Positions 1 through 11,692 of a DNA stretch of 64,000 nucleotides are shown in pieces. The notes under the pieces were generated by a model. That model had not been told where the DNA came from, searched no databases, and worked only from the letters and a program-made list of their open reading frames with translations. Source of the stretch: Ehretia macrophylla (lineage: Eukaryota; Streptophyta; Magnoliopsida; Boraginales; Ehretiaceae); assembly GCA_037974665.1 (NCBI GenBank), contig CM075778.1, forward strand, positions 22,820,001-22,884,000. The letters are read 5' to 3'. The stretch's first letter is position 1, and every line of letters starts with the position of its first letter. The translations under genes were made by a program, and so were the position numbers.

Positions 1-240
1 ATTTGAAGTTAGATAGAATACTCAAATAGTGACTTGTTATTGTTAAAAGAACTGAATTCAAACCACGATCTTGATCTCTATTGTATAAAAAAAAAAGAAA
101 AAAGAACACAACAAGATTATTGTATAATATACGTCACCAAAAAGAGCAATTTTGTGATCACATGTATCGGGACATATACTCTTGATAAAATGTATTGAGA
201 ATTGGGGAGGGAGATTAGAGCTATTCAAATGTATACTTAC

Positions 241-926
241 TCCAGGTCTTCTATCTAGACATAAATTCTTCATTGAGCGAAGTACTTCAAAGGCTCTTTC
301 ATATTCTACACTAGAATCTCCACCTGCGAGATAATAAAAACGTATCATATTGTCATTTTTATGAGAAACACCGTAATAGATTAACAAATTAAAACAAATA
401 TAGATATTATGAGGAGCGTGTTCTACCACTGAGCTAATAACTCGTCTGTGCAAGTCTCCCGTCGAGACTGATGGGGCTCCAATCCATATTTTTCTCCTTA
501 ACAGGGAGGTGGATTTAAACTTGCTCGAATTGGAATCTTTGAAGACACATATTCTACACACACATAAGTAGATCAAAGGAGAGGCAAACTTTATATACCT
601 GGTTTTGGGGGCTTGGTTACATGCAGAAGAATAATGGTATCCTCTGTTTGAACAGTGTGAGAAAGTGCCCACTGGAGAGCACCTTTGGCTTCAACACTCG
701 AGTCAACAACCACCATGACTCTATTGCCAGTTTCAGAACCAACTGGCTTTGACACATAACAGTTGAAGGTCATTTCACCGGCCTTGCTTGAAAATTGATC
801 AGTCTTCTCATCTGGTCTAATGAGGCTGTTGGTTTTCCTATATTGTTGACAAGGTGAACGGACGCGAACACGGGACACCGTGCGGTTCACGCAGAAGCTG
901 AGGATTTTGGCTCGTACTCTAATCAT
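241..926 (-). CDS. Universal stress protein (USP) family gene, 5' part only
   Basis: Two exons are visible. Exon 1 runs from the ATG at 926 to 599 and exon 2 from 323 to 241. The intron between them (598-324) has GT/AG borders, and a GTAAGT donor follows exon 2 at 240-235, so the gene continues off the left edge. The joined 137 residues stay in frame. The N-terminal 67 residues are basic and unlike a known domain. A USP fold then starts with NRVMVVVDSS, continues with ALQWALSHTV and the beta-strand TIILLHV, and reaches the helix YERAFEVLRSMKNLC followed by RRPG. This order is typical of plant single-domain USP proteins. The C-terminal half, where family members carry the GxxG nucleotide-binding loop, lies outside the window, so ATP binding cannot be judged. 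USP proteins are soluble and linked to stress responses; the specific role here is unknown. Confidence 0.82.
421..436 (-). other. tRNA-like A-box in the USP intron
   Basis: The minus strand reads TAGCTCAGTGGTAGAA here, which is a perfect D-arm/A-box of a tRNA. The bases around it (GAGTTAT before, ACACGCTCC after) also look like the 5' half of a tRNA. No B-box or tRNA 3' half follows, so it is not a tRNA gene. It may be a fragment of a tRNA-derived SINE or of organellar DNA (the plastid trnI 5' exon is similar). Confidence 0.45.
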
Positions 927-1854
927 CTTTCGTTAAACCACAGGGGTGTTGTGATCTCAGGTGGGGGAGGGGGAGCGATTGTGAACAGTGTTAAGTAGGT
1001 GGTGTGAGCCAAATTCTATAATTGATAGTGATAAACTTGGTTGACTTATAAATGAGGAAAGAGTTATACAAGTCATGCAAATCATTATCTTCATTCTGTT
1101 TGTTTCTTTAATTTTCAAAGGTGGGGCACTTCTTAGACATGCTTAGCATGAAACCAAAGACCCATAGCGAGACTAGTAGTTGAATTGAATGTTCTTTGCC
1201 TAGCAAGACAGGAATTAATAAATTATTTTACACACGTAATCTCCGAAAATAATGTACAAATGTGCTTAGGCTAGCAAGCACCAACCAGCCAACTCCCAAC
1301 CGGGACAAACATGCAAAACCAGGAAAAGGTAACAATTGTATATACAGTTAGACAAATTAATAAAGATAATGAGAAAAAGGAAAGAATTAACTGGAAATTA
1401 CAGCTCAATAATTTTTGTCTACGATCAAATTAATGTTCCACATAACTTGGTGAAATGATAAACCCAACAAAAATAAGAACCCATTTTTTATCCTAGCAGG
1501 TAGCTAGAGTCAACTATGCTTGACGGAATGATATTAGAAAAAAAAAAAGAAGATATCTTTTAGATTTTGTTTACATCAAGGAAAACTTTTTGGATTCCCG
1601 AATTCGACTCAAGTACGACTTGTAGTCAAATTAACTTGTTACAATATAATCTTGTCTCACATGAAAAGGTCATGTAAGATCTTAGTTACTTCTAATACTA
1701 ATTCATTTTTGAATAAACTTCATGATTCTTAACATGGTGCCAAACAATCATTTTGGTTCAATCTTGTCCATCATGCGTCTATTCACGTGTGACCCATCTC
1801 TTTATTAGTCATGTAGTTACTTACTTTAGCTGCATTAACTGCATACATTTCGCT

Positions 1855-2040
1855 GCATTTCAATCCTAAATTTGATTCCTGGTTGCTCGTAGCTGACCAC
1901 CATTCAAAAAGTTGCATCTTCAATAATCAGTCGCAACTCACCACCTCAATCCTGATTTTGGTTCCTAGTTGCTCATAACTCACCATTCAAAAAATTGCAT
2001 CTTCAATAGTCAGCCGCAACTCACCATCATTCAAAAATCT
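1855..2040. repeat. Degenerate tandem duplication of about 90 bases
   Basis: Two adjacent copies share the order TCAATCCT, GATT, GGTTCCTAGTTGCTC (first copy GATTCCTGGTTGCTCG), CACCATTCAAAAA, TTGCATCTTCAATA and CAGYCGCAACTCACCA. A partial third CATTCAAAAAT follows. No function is apparent. Confidence 0.6.
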
Positions 2041-2721
2041 ACATGTTCATCCCGGGCACATGTGAACGGGAAAAAGTATTTTATCAACCTTGAAAAAGTA
2101 ATGAACGAGAAAGGTCAACTTGATAGGAGAAATTTTATCAACCTATGAGTTGTCTAGAGAGTGTTGCAATTTTTGTCTTTGTCTGACTTTTGGGCTATTC
2201 GTTTTTTCTTTCATTTGATTCGGAGAGAAAGAAAGGAATAACACCATTTCTTAGGCCCTATGATTTAGTCGTAGCTTTTGAAGGGGGCCCACTCCTCACC
2301 TCTCCCCCTCCCATGGCCAAGCCCATCCTTTACTTAATGCATCGACCATCAAGCTTTTGTCCCAGAAAGCCCAGGCTAATATCAAGCCTTAACTGCCTCT
2401 ATGTCGGGCAGTTATGATTAATACATTTTGTTCATATTAACAAGTTCTACCCCATTTATATATCTAGCAGTTAGGATGATTCCCATGATAGAAAGTGCTT
2501 TAGATTATGGACACCAAAAGACTTCAATAGTTTCCTTTCGTCTCTGTCTTAGGGAAGAAAGAAGGGCCGTTTTTTTTTTTATTTCTTTTTTTGTTTGTTT
2601 TTTATTCATTTTTTTTTTTGTAGAATACCATGTTATCTAAACTGTCAAACCCCTCTTGTAGTTCAGACACTCGCTAATCTTTCAAATGAGCAACATATGA
2701 CATAGATTTTGGGTTGAAGTC

Positions 2722-3530
2722 AAGGGCGGAGGGAGGGGAGGCCAACCTCCAAAAAAAAGAGTTTAATGGAATTAAATAAAAAAAAAAACAAATTTGGCCC
2801 GCCCAAAGTAAAAAATAAGAACGTTATGAAAGCTATCAAGAGAATAGAGTTAGCTAAGATGGTAAGTTACAAATCTACTAAAGTTGTTGGCATAGGTTCA
2901 ATATTTTGCAGCAACAATATGTTTTTTGCTAATTATTATTAAAACACTCAATTCAAAGTTTAAAGTGTCAATATCTCTTTATTGCTTCTCTATCCAGAAT
3001 GACTAAACTATTATTCTTGTTCACCCTGCTCTATCTAGCCTTTGACCTTTGCTTTTTTGAATGGCAATGTTTAATAATTTTGTTAATCATATTTTTTTCA
3101 TACAATAAGTTGCCTAGAGTTTCATATTTCGATTATTGTCTTGAATAATGTATGTGCTAATATTCTTTTCTACTACAAGATATTAATTATCCTAACATAT
3201 ATTTTGTTTTATTTTATTTAGAATTTTTAGTTGCATACACTGAAAATCAACTTATAATATTAAAAGGTTCCAAGTTTGGTCAAATGTAAATATATAATTC
3301 ATATTTAATTTAATTTTTAATTAGTTTTTTATTAGGACTTATTATGCTAATTGGGAGTGGAAGATATTTTTTGAATCTTTTTTCTACTAACTCAAAAAAT
3401 ATTGTACAAAAAATATTAAATCAAGTCAAATCAAACCAAGTCGTGTCCTACTAGGTGGGGTCAACACTGTACAAAAAAAAATAAAAAATCCCATCTCCTT
3501 CAATTTTAGAATTTTGGCTCCGCCCCTATA
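2722..3530. mobile_element. Possible non-autonomous DNA transposon remnant
   Basis: The segment is bounded by short inverted GC-rich ends in otherwise AT-rich DNA: AAGGGCGGAG at the left and GGCTCCGCCCCT at the right, followed by a TATATATATA run. The interior has no coding capacity. Ends of this type are common on old plant repeats, but I cannot assign a superfamily or show a target duplication. Confidence 0.3.
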
Positions 3531-3976
3531 TATATATATATGCACATATTAACTTTTAACATGATCCTTTATTTTTATTTATAAGTCATACATTCATCTT
3601 TGTCAAAGTAATAATACTTATATACAAGTACTAAATGCATAAAACTTTTTTTAAATTAAAAATATTATTTATCCATAAAAAAGTAACCACTTCAAATAAA
3701 ACATTTTTTCTTGATCCTAAGAGTAATATTCTATAGGATGAGTTTTAATATAATAGGTTATATGACAATAATTGATAATTGTGTGGCTTTCACTTAAACC
3801 CCTAGCTTTTAAAGCACATCATACATTCATTTGCCTAATGATCTTGAATCTATATGATCTGTATCGTGAGATTATTCATGTGCACGTATTTAAATATTTT
3901 CTTCATTCTATAGCTAATCTACCCAATCCTTTCCCAAATCAAGCTCAAATACAACATAGTTTTCTATAGCTAGTTA

Positions 3977-4020
3977 GCGCCAGTTGTACGCCAGTTGTAC
4001 GCCAGTTGTGCGCCAGTTGT
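3977..4020. repeat. Four tandem copies of an 11-base unit
   Basis: The unit (G/A)CGCCAGTTGT occurs four times in a row with only the first base varying. It lies about 1 kb beyond the stop codon of the MADS-box gene. Confidence 0.9.
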
Positions 4021-4678
4021 ATGTCCTCTCCTATGCTCAAATTTGCTGCCACGTGTTAGACGTTGCTATTATCCTGTACGAACAGGGACGGCCTAAGTCG
4101 CTGCCACGTTTTGTGTTGTGGATTCTCTGTTACGTCTGTGCATTGCGGCAATGAATTGACGAAATTAAGATTGTGAATCATCAAATCATAGTTTTTGCAC
4201 AGTCGTCTAACGTTTTATTTTATAAAAAATTATTTTTATAACTCTAATTTATAATCTTTTAATTACACGTAACAACATTACAATTACGCTAAGCAAAATG
4301 TAGTGACCGAAATTATTTATGGTCAAAGGCGTTTGACTTTACGAAATTATGGATCAGAAAGCATGATAACAACAAAATCTTTTTTAGTTCTTGGTTGTCA
4401 GATCGGTAATCAAATAATTAAAGCATTATCCCTCTAAACTCAAAGTTGGACATGGCACAATTAGAGAGCGAAGAAAAGCTTGTCCTATTATAAATTCAAG
4501 TTGTAAGTAGGTTTGAAATCTTTCAACTACTTTGAAGTTTCGTCACCGTGAGATTTTGGTTTACACTCAACGTGTAAAATTAGGTGGTAAGGACGTAAGC
4601 TCTTTTTGTCTAAATTGGAGTCAAAAAATATTGTTTATCCATTTTGGACTGGGTTGCGTGAGAATATTTTTTTTTGAA

Positions 4679-4679
<1 letters not shown>

Positions 4680-4709
<30 letters not shown>
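4680..4709. repeat. (TAAA)n microsatellite
   Basis: There are seven near-perfect TAAA repeats about 300 bases downstream of the MADS-box stop codon. Confidence 0.9.
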
Positions 4710-4710
<1 letters not shown>

Positions 4711-5000
4711 CATCAAGTGCAATTTTATAGAACGCAAAACTTCATACACAATGGAGGTTCATCAGCTGAAATTCCTAGAGTTGAGATATTAAACATTGAA
4801 CAAATACATACAAAAAAGCATTGCACCATAGCTAACAGGATGAAACAATTCTTTGGTATAGCTTATACCATAGATATATCTCTTGCATCATTAGGTTGAT
4901 CAATCAGTTCACGGTCACACTTACGTGCGTCTATTAATTATCTAGACAACAAAAGGTGGCACTATTTATATATACTATATACGATAAATTCACTTGTCCA

Positions 5001-8000
5001 TCAATTGATGCGGAGCATCCAAGGGGGCATGGGTGTTGTAGATTGATGCTGCCTTGGGGTTCCTTCAATTTCTCCATTCTCTCCTGCAGCCCCGAAGTTC
5101 TCTCTGCATGGAGTATGTATAAGGGCATTAATCCAAATACATGAAAATTTTAATATTCAATATATGAATTTGTTAGATTATGACTTGTATTTGTAGTTCA
5201 TGCACGATTGTAATTTAATACCTAGAACTTTAGGGATTATCTATAAATAAGTCTTATGGCTATTGTAACAGGTGTGACAAAAATAGTGAGGAGTGAAGCT
5301 TTGTAAGAGAGTAGTTGTAACAGTTTTCATTATATAGTAAATTATTCTCCTATTGACTATGGACGTAAATTTTAGGTCGAATCACATAAATTCCTGACAG
5401 TCAATTTCTCACTTTTATCTCAACATAGCATTTATAAAAGAGGTGATAAATAAGTGATAAAATTAAAATAAGATGATATATAGCAATGCTGGTCGTGGGT
5501 CTAAGTAATTACTTCTTAAAACTACAAAGAGAGATGAGAGAAGGCAGAGAGTACCCGAAATTGAAGGAGTTCAAAGGCTGTGTTAGAACATATGAAGATG
5601 AGTTGAGGTCAAGAGTTTGTTGCTCCCACTGAGCCTGCTGGGCCACTTCTTTCTCTTTCTCTTTAACCTAATACATGCAAATATGTTGCAGGTATTACGG
5701 ATTATCTGGCACAACATAAGAGAGGTAAATATGGCAGAGTAAAAGATCACCTGCTTTGCAAGAAGATTATTTTCCTCCTGCAATGCCTTATCCTGTCAGA
5801 GAAATGATTAGATAGGGGCCGCTGAGCCGCATTTTTATAAATCGTAGGGGATTACTAGATTATTACGATTACACAATATTTAACGTGCAACTTTTAAAAA
5901 ATACATAGGTTCCTTTGCACTTTAAACAAACTTTGCACCGGAGCCAATTGTCAATTCTCATGTTAAAAATTTCGAATACATATGTAGAAGGAACAGAAGA
6001 ATAGTTTTTCAACCTTTTTCTGAAGCTGTGAAATGGATTCGTAGATTAGTTGGTTCTGCAAGAGAAAATTCAATAATTTCTTAATTAGCAATATTGCAAA
6101 GAGAATGAACAAGTTACTTCTTGCTAACTCTTTTTGTCAAATCTGATTTTACCTTTCTAGAACGAATATGCTTTAGGGCTGCATCGACCCGGTGTTCCAA
6201 ATTTTGGAGCTCTTTGAGACTTAAAGAATCAAGATCTTGTCCATTGTAATGCCTACAAAGTCAAGTAGGAATTGAGTTTCTTGTAGCCTTTCAATTTACA
6301 TAATAAATTCATTAAAAGTACCTTTGATTTCTATCTAAGATCTCTATCCTGGCCTTGAGCTTTGCATATTCAAGAGTCCAACTTTCCTGCACAATATACC
6401 ACATTATATGATAGATCTTCTAGATCATGATAAATGGGGTGACAAATCCTCGCGTTTTGTAATAATATAGCCTTCATGACTATACTTTCAGTTTCATAAT
6501 ACAATGACTCTACCTCTGGTTTATCCACCAAAAAAAAAAAAAAAATTAATGGACCATATATATCCCATTTGGGTGTGCACTAAGGTAGGGCACAACTAGA
6601 AAATGTCCCTTTGTAACTAATATAAACTCCTACACAAGGGCAGTCTAGAATTTCTGTTCAGTTAGGACTAAAACATATAATTCAATACTTACACGAATAT
6701 TTTTTGGTTTAGTTGAGAGTAAATTGATTTTTTAAATCAAGAATATCTTAAAAATACGTATATTTTAAAAAAAAATAATTTGGAGTGAGCGGCTGTTGCA
6801 CATACTCACTTATAAATGCATCCGCCCTTGCCCATATATTTCCAGTGCTCTAGACAATGCATCTCTAATGAATATTTGATTATGACATTTGATTAGTGAA
6901 GGCCGACGGCATACCTGTGATTCGTCATTATCGGTTGTAACAAACTGCCTTTCTGCATATGAGTATCTTTCATACCGTTCAAGGATTCCCTCCATGCTGT
7001 TAACAAAGAATGGTTGCATTTTACTGGCGTGACTAATTGTAATTAAATATGCATATTTTAAACAGAGATTAAAAATTCGCATACTAAAAACATTGACATA
7101 TCAACAAAATTGCTCGACATTTTTTTTTTTTTTTTTTAAGTTTGAGAGTTTGATTGGCAAATCAATATCAACAAAACCTATATTAAAAGTAGGGAAAATT
7201 TCACATTTAGTCCCTATTGTTTACAACATGTCTCAATTTAGTATCTATTTTTTAAAATGTCTCAATTTAGTCCTTATTGTTTCACTAAAAGTTTCAATTT
7301 CGTCCTTATTATTTAAAATGTCTCAATTTAGTCCTTATTATTTTCCAAAAAGTTTCAATTTCATCCTTATTATTTTTAAAATGTTTCAATTTCGTCTTTA
7401 TTATTTTCTTAAAGTTTCAAATTCGACCCTATTATTTAAGGACTAGATTGAAATTTTTTAAAAAACGATAGGGATGAATTTGAAACTTTTTTAAAACAGT
7501 AGGAACGAAATTGAAACTTTTTGGAAAATAATGAGGACGAAATTGAAAAACTTTAAACAATAGGGACGAAATTAAAACTTTTAAGGAAATAATAAGGATT
7601 AAATTGAGACATTTTAAACAATATGGACTAAACTGAATTTTTTTACAAACAATAGGGACTAAATGTGAGATTTTACCTAAAGTTTCTCATCTGTCTTTGC
7701 TTTTTGGGGCATTCAGCTTTTGTTTGGATCTCTATCTTATGAAAGTCGGGCATGAAAGTAAGAAGAAGGTAAAGGACTGAATCCACTACTATTGATCTAC
7801 CACGTAAGGAAAAATGGGCTCGTTGGGAAGAAAGATGGAGTGCGGCCTGTAGAGCACATGTAAGGCACAGTCGGGTTGCTCACGTAGCGAATCTTTCTCT
7901 ATCTATAGGCTTAACCTTAAGATCATAATAGCATTAAATTTGAAGGAAATTAATTTCATGTGTGCAATTTACATAGGCAAACGGTACACAGAAAACCCCT

Positions 8001-10953
8001 CCGATGATTGTTTAAATTCCACAACTTCAGCCTCCCTTTAAAAAAAGAAGAAGAAAAAAAGCACAAAAAAACAGAAGAGAAAACCTATGCGACCTAAAGT
8101 AAAATGTTATTCCAATCGAAAAGAATGCGCCTATTTGTGAAATCAGGGATGAATGTGAAATTAGCTCCACATATTAGCATTTGTAAATGGTACTAATACA
8201 AAAAAACTTTTCTTACGCATCTTTTATAAGAAGAATATTTGATACTATAAATGGAGCTTCAACAGAAGAACAAATTTTCAATGACATTTGCTTTGATGTT
8301 AAAAACAAATTATATATAGTTAGGAAAATTAGAAAAATCCTTTTGAATAGAGCAAATATGTAAGGCTTAGGACATTGATGAAAGTACTATTTTGTAGCTT
8401 TTTTACTTTCAGCTTTTATAGCTGAGCTTTTGTAAGTTTGGACATTTGATTTAATGAAAACTTTGCAGAGTTAGCCAAAAAAAAAAAAAAGAATATTTGA
8501 TACGAGGACCCTTATCAACACAACAGTTTAAAATATTATTGCAATTAAACTATAATTTTAAAATCATTATTGAAAAATAAATTTCATGAAACAATTATTA
8601 AAAAAATTAAAGTGATAAAAAGAATTTTACTCATTGCAAACAATTTTTGTTCATTCAACAGTTTAAAAATCTTTAGGATAAAAAGTCTATTGCAACGAGT
8701 TTTTTAGATTTTTAAAAGTAGTATTGCAAAATAACTAAAATGTTGTTGTATAGAGACTTATCTGCTTAGCCTGATGAGCTTGTTTTGTCGTTAAAATTTG
8801 GTCGTCATGGGGGCAAGAAGTGACCTTTTTCTTATAAGACACATCTATCATCTCTATCTTTCTAATGTGGGAGACAGTCCCTCACAAATAAATGATTTGA
8901 CCAAGAACTAAGATTAAGGTACTATCTATCTCCTTCAAATGGCTTTCACTGGGAAAAGACTTTTGAATACTAAGATCACCCTTGGTATAAAAGTGGAAAG
9001 AAAAAAGATGTTCGATTTTTCTCTGCATATTTTTGCAAATGAGGACGCTTGTATTGGGACATGAGAAGAAACATACAGAGTTTTTTTGTGAAATCTACTT
9101 CAAAGAATACCATCAACAATAAACATAAAGTCTTAATATTTTGATCAATATATAAGCATTTCAACTTCCAAAGCGCTAAAGATCGTAGTTCTTTACAACA
9201 AAAACACATGTTATATCGTCACATTTAATTAGTCTATTTTAATTATTAGATGTTAATAATTAGCTTCATCTTGCTAACCGCTTAGTGGAGAAATCAAGAT
9301 TACACCTTATGCGAGATTCAAGAGTAGTGCAGTGGTAGGGTATTCTTTCTAATAGTTGAGATACCAGAGTTTGAAGAATCTCATGAAGGTAAGCCGTAAA
9401 AAAAAAGAAAAAAATATTACACCTTATGCCTAAACTATTAGTATCCATGATAACTTTATTGATTATCTAAAGTAATGTGAAACAATTGATCATATCCTCC
9501 TAAAGAGGAAGAAATTTATAAGATGGGAATCTGTCAATTGCTAAAGATACGAATGGACTGAATCCATTTACTACAAATAATTAAGGAAAACGATATAGTT
9601 TAGGAGGACTATAATGAGGAGGACGACAGACCCACTCACGATCTACTAAAGGGAAAGTAGCGTCGATATTGACAATTAAGTGTCCTATTAGATACACATG
9701 ACTAAAGAAGTTGTCTTTGCTATTTCGACTCCTAGAAAAAAGTTTTTATTCTGAGTTGACATAAGTGACATGGTCCTAATATAGTCAATTGCCTATATCT
9801 CTGCTATTTGAGATAATTATTCCAAGTTTCAGGCAAAGGTACTAGAGGAACGACCAAATAAATAATATTAATAAAATAAAACAAAATTAGACAAAATTGG
9901 AAAGAGAAAAAAAAAAAATTAAACTCAAAACACATGAATTTCTCATTTCTGGCTCATCATGTCCATGAGAAAGTCTGGTTAGCTTCATGATACAACTGCA
10001 ATGTGTACTAGGTAGTTGCAGAAAATGTTCATTGGTGTTATTATTATTATTTTTTATTTTTATTTTTTTTGGTGAAGTTCATTAGCGTTATTTGACTGGT
10101 ACACACTTGCATGATAACACTTTACATGTGTATCTTAACGTTAATTTTCGCATGAAACATGTTGGTTGGACAGCGAGTCATTAATTTAAAATGTGAACAA
10201 CTAATTAGGCACAAAATGAAACACTTGAGAACAAATATAATTAAATTTATAAATAAGTTATAGAATCATTCTTGGTATTTACCTTATTTACTGTGTTCTT
10301 CACTCAATCCTGAGCATTTATTATCCGGATAAAAAAAGTAGTACCTATGTGACGACTGATTAAATATACCGTCAGTACTTCATGTCTGTTAAAGCAAATA
10401 AAGCCACTCATCTATGGGGAACTGACAAAAGACATACGGCATTTCAAGGCTGTAACCAAGAGAACACAAATGAAGTAACTCTTTACAAGGCTAAGAGCAA
10501 CAAATCGGTTTCCATTGCTGTTTATTTTCCCCTTAAATTCTCTTTGACTTCACCTGTTTCATGTGCAATTTTGTACTGCTTATTTCTAACAAGTATTTTC
10601 TGAACAAAGATTATTATATTTGTTTGTTGTCTGCAACACGTATCCGTGCAGGTGGGTTTGTTTTTTAATCTTACACATGAACAACTTTAATATTTTTTAA
10701 ATACGTGACAATGAGACTTAAATCCAAAATTATTTCATAACGTACACCCTAAAAATATATTAAGTTTTCAACCCATTTAAAAGTTCAAACTCCTATTTAT
10801 TGTCTTCAACCTGTACATGGGCGAAATTCTCTCTCTCTCAACTAGAGGAGAGATTAGTCCAAAAAAAAAAAAAAGCTAGAACAGAGAGATTAGAGAGTAC
10901 ATATCTCTGACGAGGGTTCAGGCTTCCATTTTGTTGTCCCAGCGTTGTGTATG

Positions 10954-11004
<51 letters not shown>

Positions 11005-11692
11005 ACATATATTGTTTTCTCATACTGATCTATGATGTTAGTCAGTTGAGGATATGGTAGCTTTTGAGATAAAAAAAAATGTATTAGGTTTAATCTACTC
11101 TGCGTGGAACAAATAGTTATAAGGTTTCTTGCATGAAAATGCAGAGTCAACCAATTGATAAATACCTCTACTTTTAGAACAACAAAGCAGACAATAGGAA
11201 ATAAATATAAAATAATAATATTGTATGCAGGTGATACACAACACAACATAAAATTAAGAGAGTCTTAAATTTTGGATATCATAGTACTATCTAAAAAGGC
11301 ATGGATAAAAACACGTAAAATTAAAAAAAAAAAAAAAATCCAGGGAAAATTATGAAAACAAAAATTTAAAAATGAAGAATACAAAAAAAAAAACACAGCT
11401 GGAGCATTAAATGATGATATAAAAATAATAAATTAATTAACCATTAATTAATTCTAAAAACAAAAGTAACACTAAAAAGTAAGAAACTGCACGATGATGA
11501 ATCATACCAAGAATCTGAAGCATACTCAAATAGCTTTCCTTTTGTAGAAAACACAATCAAAGCCACATCTGCATCGCAAAGCACTGAAATCTCACGAGCT
11601 TTCTTCAACAACCCTGACCTTCTCTTCGAAAAAGTAACTTGCCTATTGATTTTGTTTTCGATTCTTTTCAGCTGCACCCTTCCTCTCCCCAT
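5001..11692 (-). CDS. FUL: FRUITFULL-like (AP1/FUL clade) MIKC MADS-box transcription factor, complete
   Basis: Eight exons: 11692-11508, 6996-6915, 6386-6322, 6252-6153, 6055-6014, 5792-5751, 5667-5555 and 5103-5001 (stop TGA 5003-5001). Their sizes (185, 82, 65, 100, 42, 42, 113, 103) are the classic MIKC pattern, all introns are GT/AG, and they join into one 243-residue frame. Residues 1-60 are the DNA-binding MADS domain, beginning [20 protein letters not shown]. The I region follows ([18 protein letters not shown]), then a K domain for dimer and tetramer formation at about 90-175, with KELQNLEH and [13 protein letters not shown]. The C-terminus ends MPPWMLRIN, the paleoAP1 motif of FUL-like proteins; euAP1 proteins instead end in a farnesylation box, which is absent. 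Family members act in the nucleus on meristem identity, flowering and fruit development. Residue 33 is Arg (His is usual) and residue 42 is Asp (Glu is usual). Which FUL subclade this is cannot be settled here. Confidence 0.95.
5171..5425 (+). mobile_element. Short copia/TRIM-type solo LTR-like sequence in intron 7
   Basis: The sequence starts TGTTAGATTATGACTTG, has a TATA box (CTATAAATA at about 5230-5238), and further on GTAACAG, then a TTATTCTCC/GGACGTA segment like the end of many small copia or TRIM LTRs, and ends CTCAACA. It lies antisense within intron 7 (5554-5104). I found no matching target duplication (GAATT on the left, TAGCA on the right), so the borders are provisional. Confidence 0.55.
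7186..7682. repeat. Fold-back (inverted) array of about 35-base repeats in intron 1
   Basis: The left half (about 7186-7440) is a run of variants of TTTCAATTT(C/A)GTCC(T/C)TATT separated by short A/T spacers. The right half (about 7441-7682) is the same run on the opposite strand. The outermost sequences match as an inverted pair: CACATTTAGTCCCTATTGTT near 7204, and its complement near 7662. The transcript of this intron could fold into a hairpin several hundred bases long. The edges look like one old inverted-repeat element rather than a tandem microsatellite. Confidence 0.8.
9313..9415 (+). mobile_element. Short tRNA-derived SINE in intron 1
   Basis: A body of about 85 bases carries a pol III A-box (TAGTGCAGTGG, 9325-9335) and a decayed B-box (near 9367-9381), and ends in an A-rich tail. 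It is flanked by a perfect 14-base target duplication, ATTACACCTTATGC, at 9299-9312 and 9416-9429, as expected for LINE-driven retroposition. It is antisense to the host gene and codes for nothing. Confidence 0.82.
10959..11003. repeat. (TA)n microsatellite
   Basis: A pure alternating TA tract of about 45 bases sits in intron 1 of the MADS-box gene, next to a TGTATGTG stretch. Confidence 0.95.

Larger units (their letters stand above)
927..5000. other. Intergenic region between the USP gene and the FRUITFULL-like gene
   Basis: No coding region is supported. The stretch holds the presumed promoter of the USP gene (just right of 926), a degenerate tandem duplication (about 1855-2040), a possible small transposon remnant (2722-3530), an 11-base tandem repeat (3977-4020), a tetranucleotide microsatellite (4680-4709), and the 3' flank of the MADS-box gene. 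Short open frames at 2190-2640 and 3772-3969 are low-complexity and match nothing I recognise. Confidence 0.6.
6997..11507 (-). other. Large first intron of the FRUITFULL-like gene (4511 bases)
   Basis: The intron lies between exon 1 (ends 11508, donor GTATGA) and exon 2 (starts 6996, acceptor AACAG). A long first intron is characteristic of AP1/FUL genes and in several plants carries regulatory sequence. This one holds a fold-back repeat (7186-7682), a SINE (9313-9415), a (TA)n tract (10959-11003), and an AT-rich stretch at 8500-8760 with scattered TTGCAA and CAACAG motifs. The small open frames inside it (8976-9209, 10382-10603, 10838-11249) are low-complexity and not genes. Confidence 0.9.

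Noticed and set aside
58-672. A 204-codon open frame on the minus strand at the left edge
   Set aside because: It runs through the USP intron and both splice borders. Only the piece 323-241 is coding, and the rest is intron.
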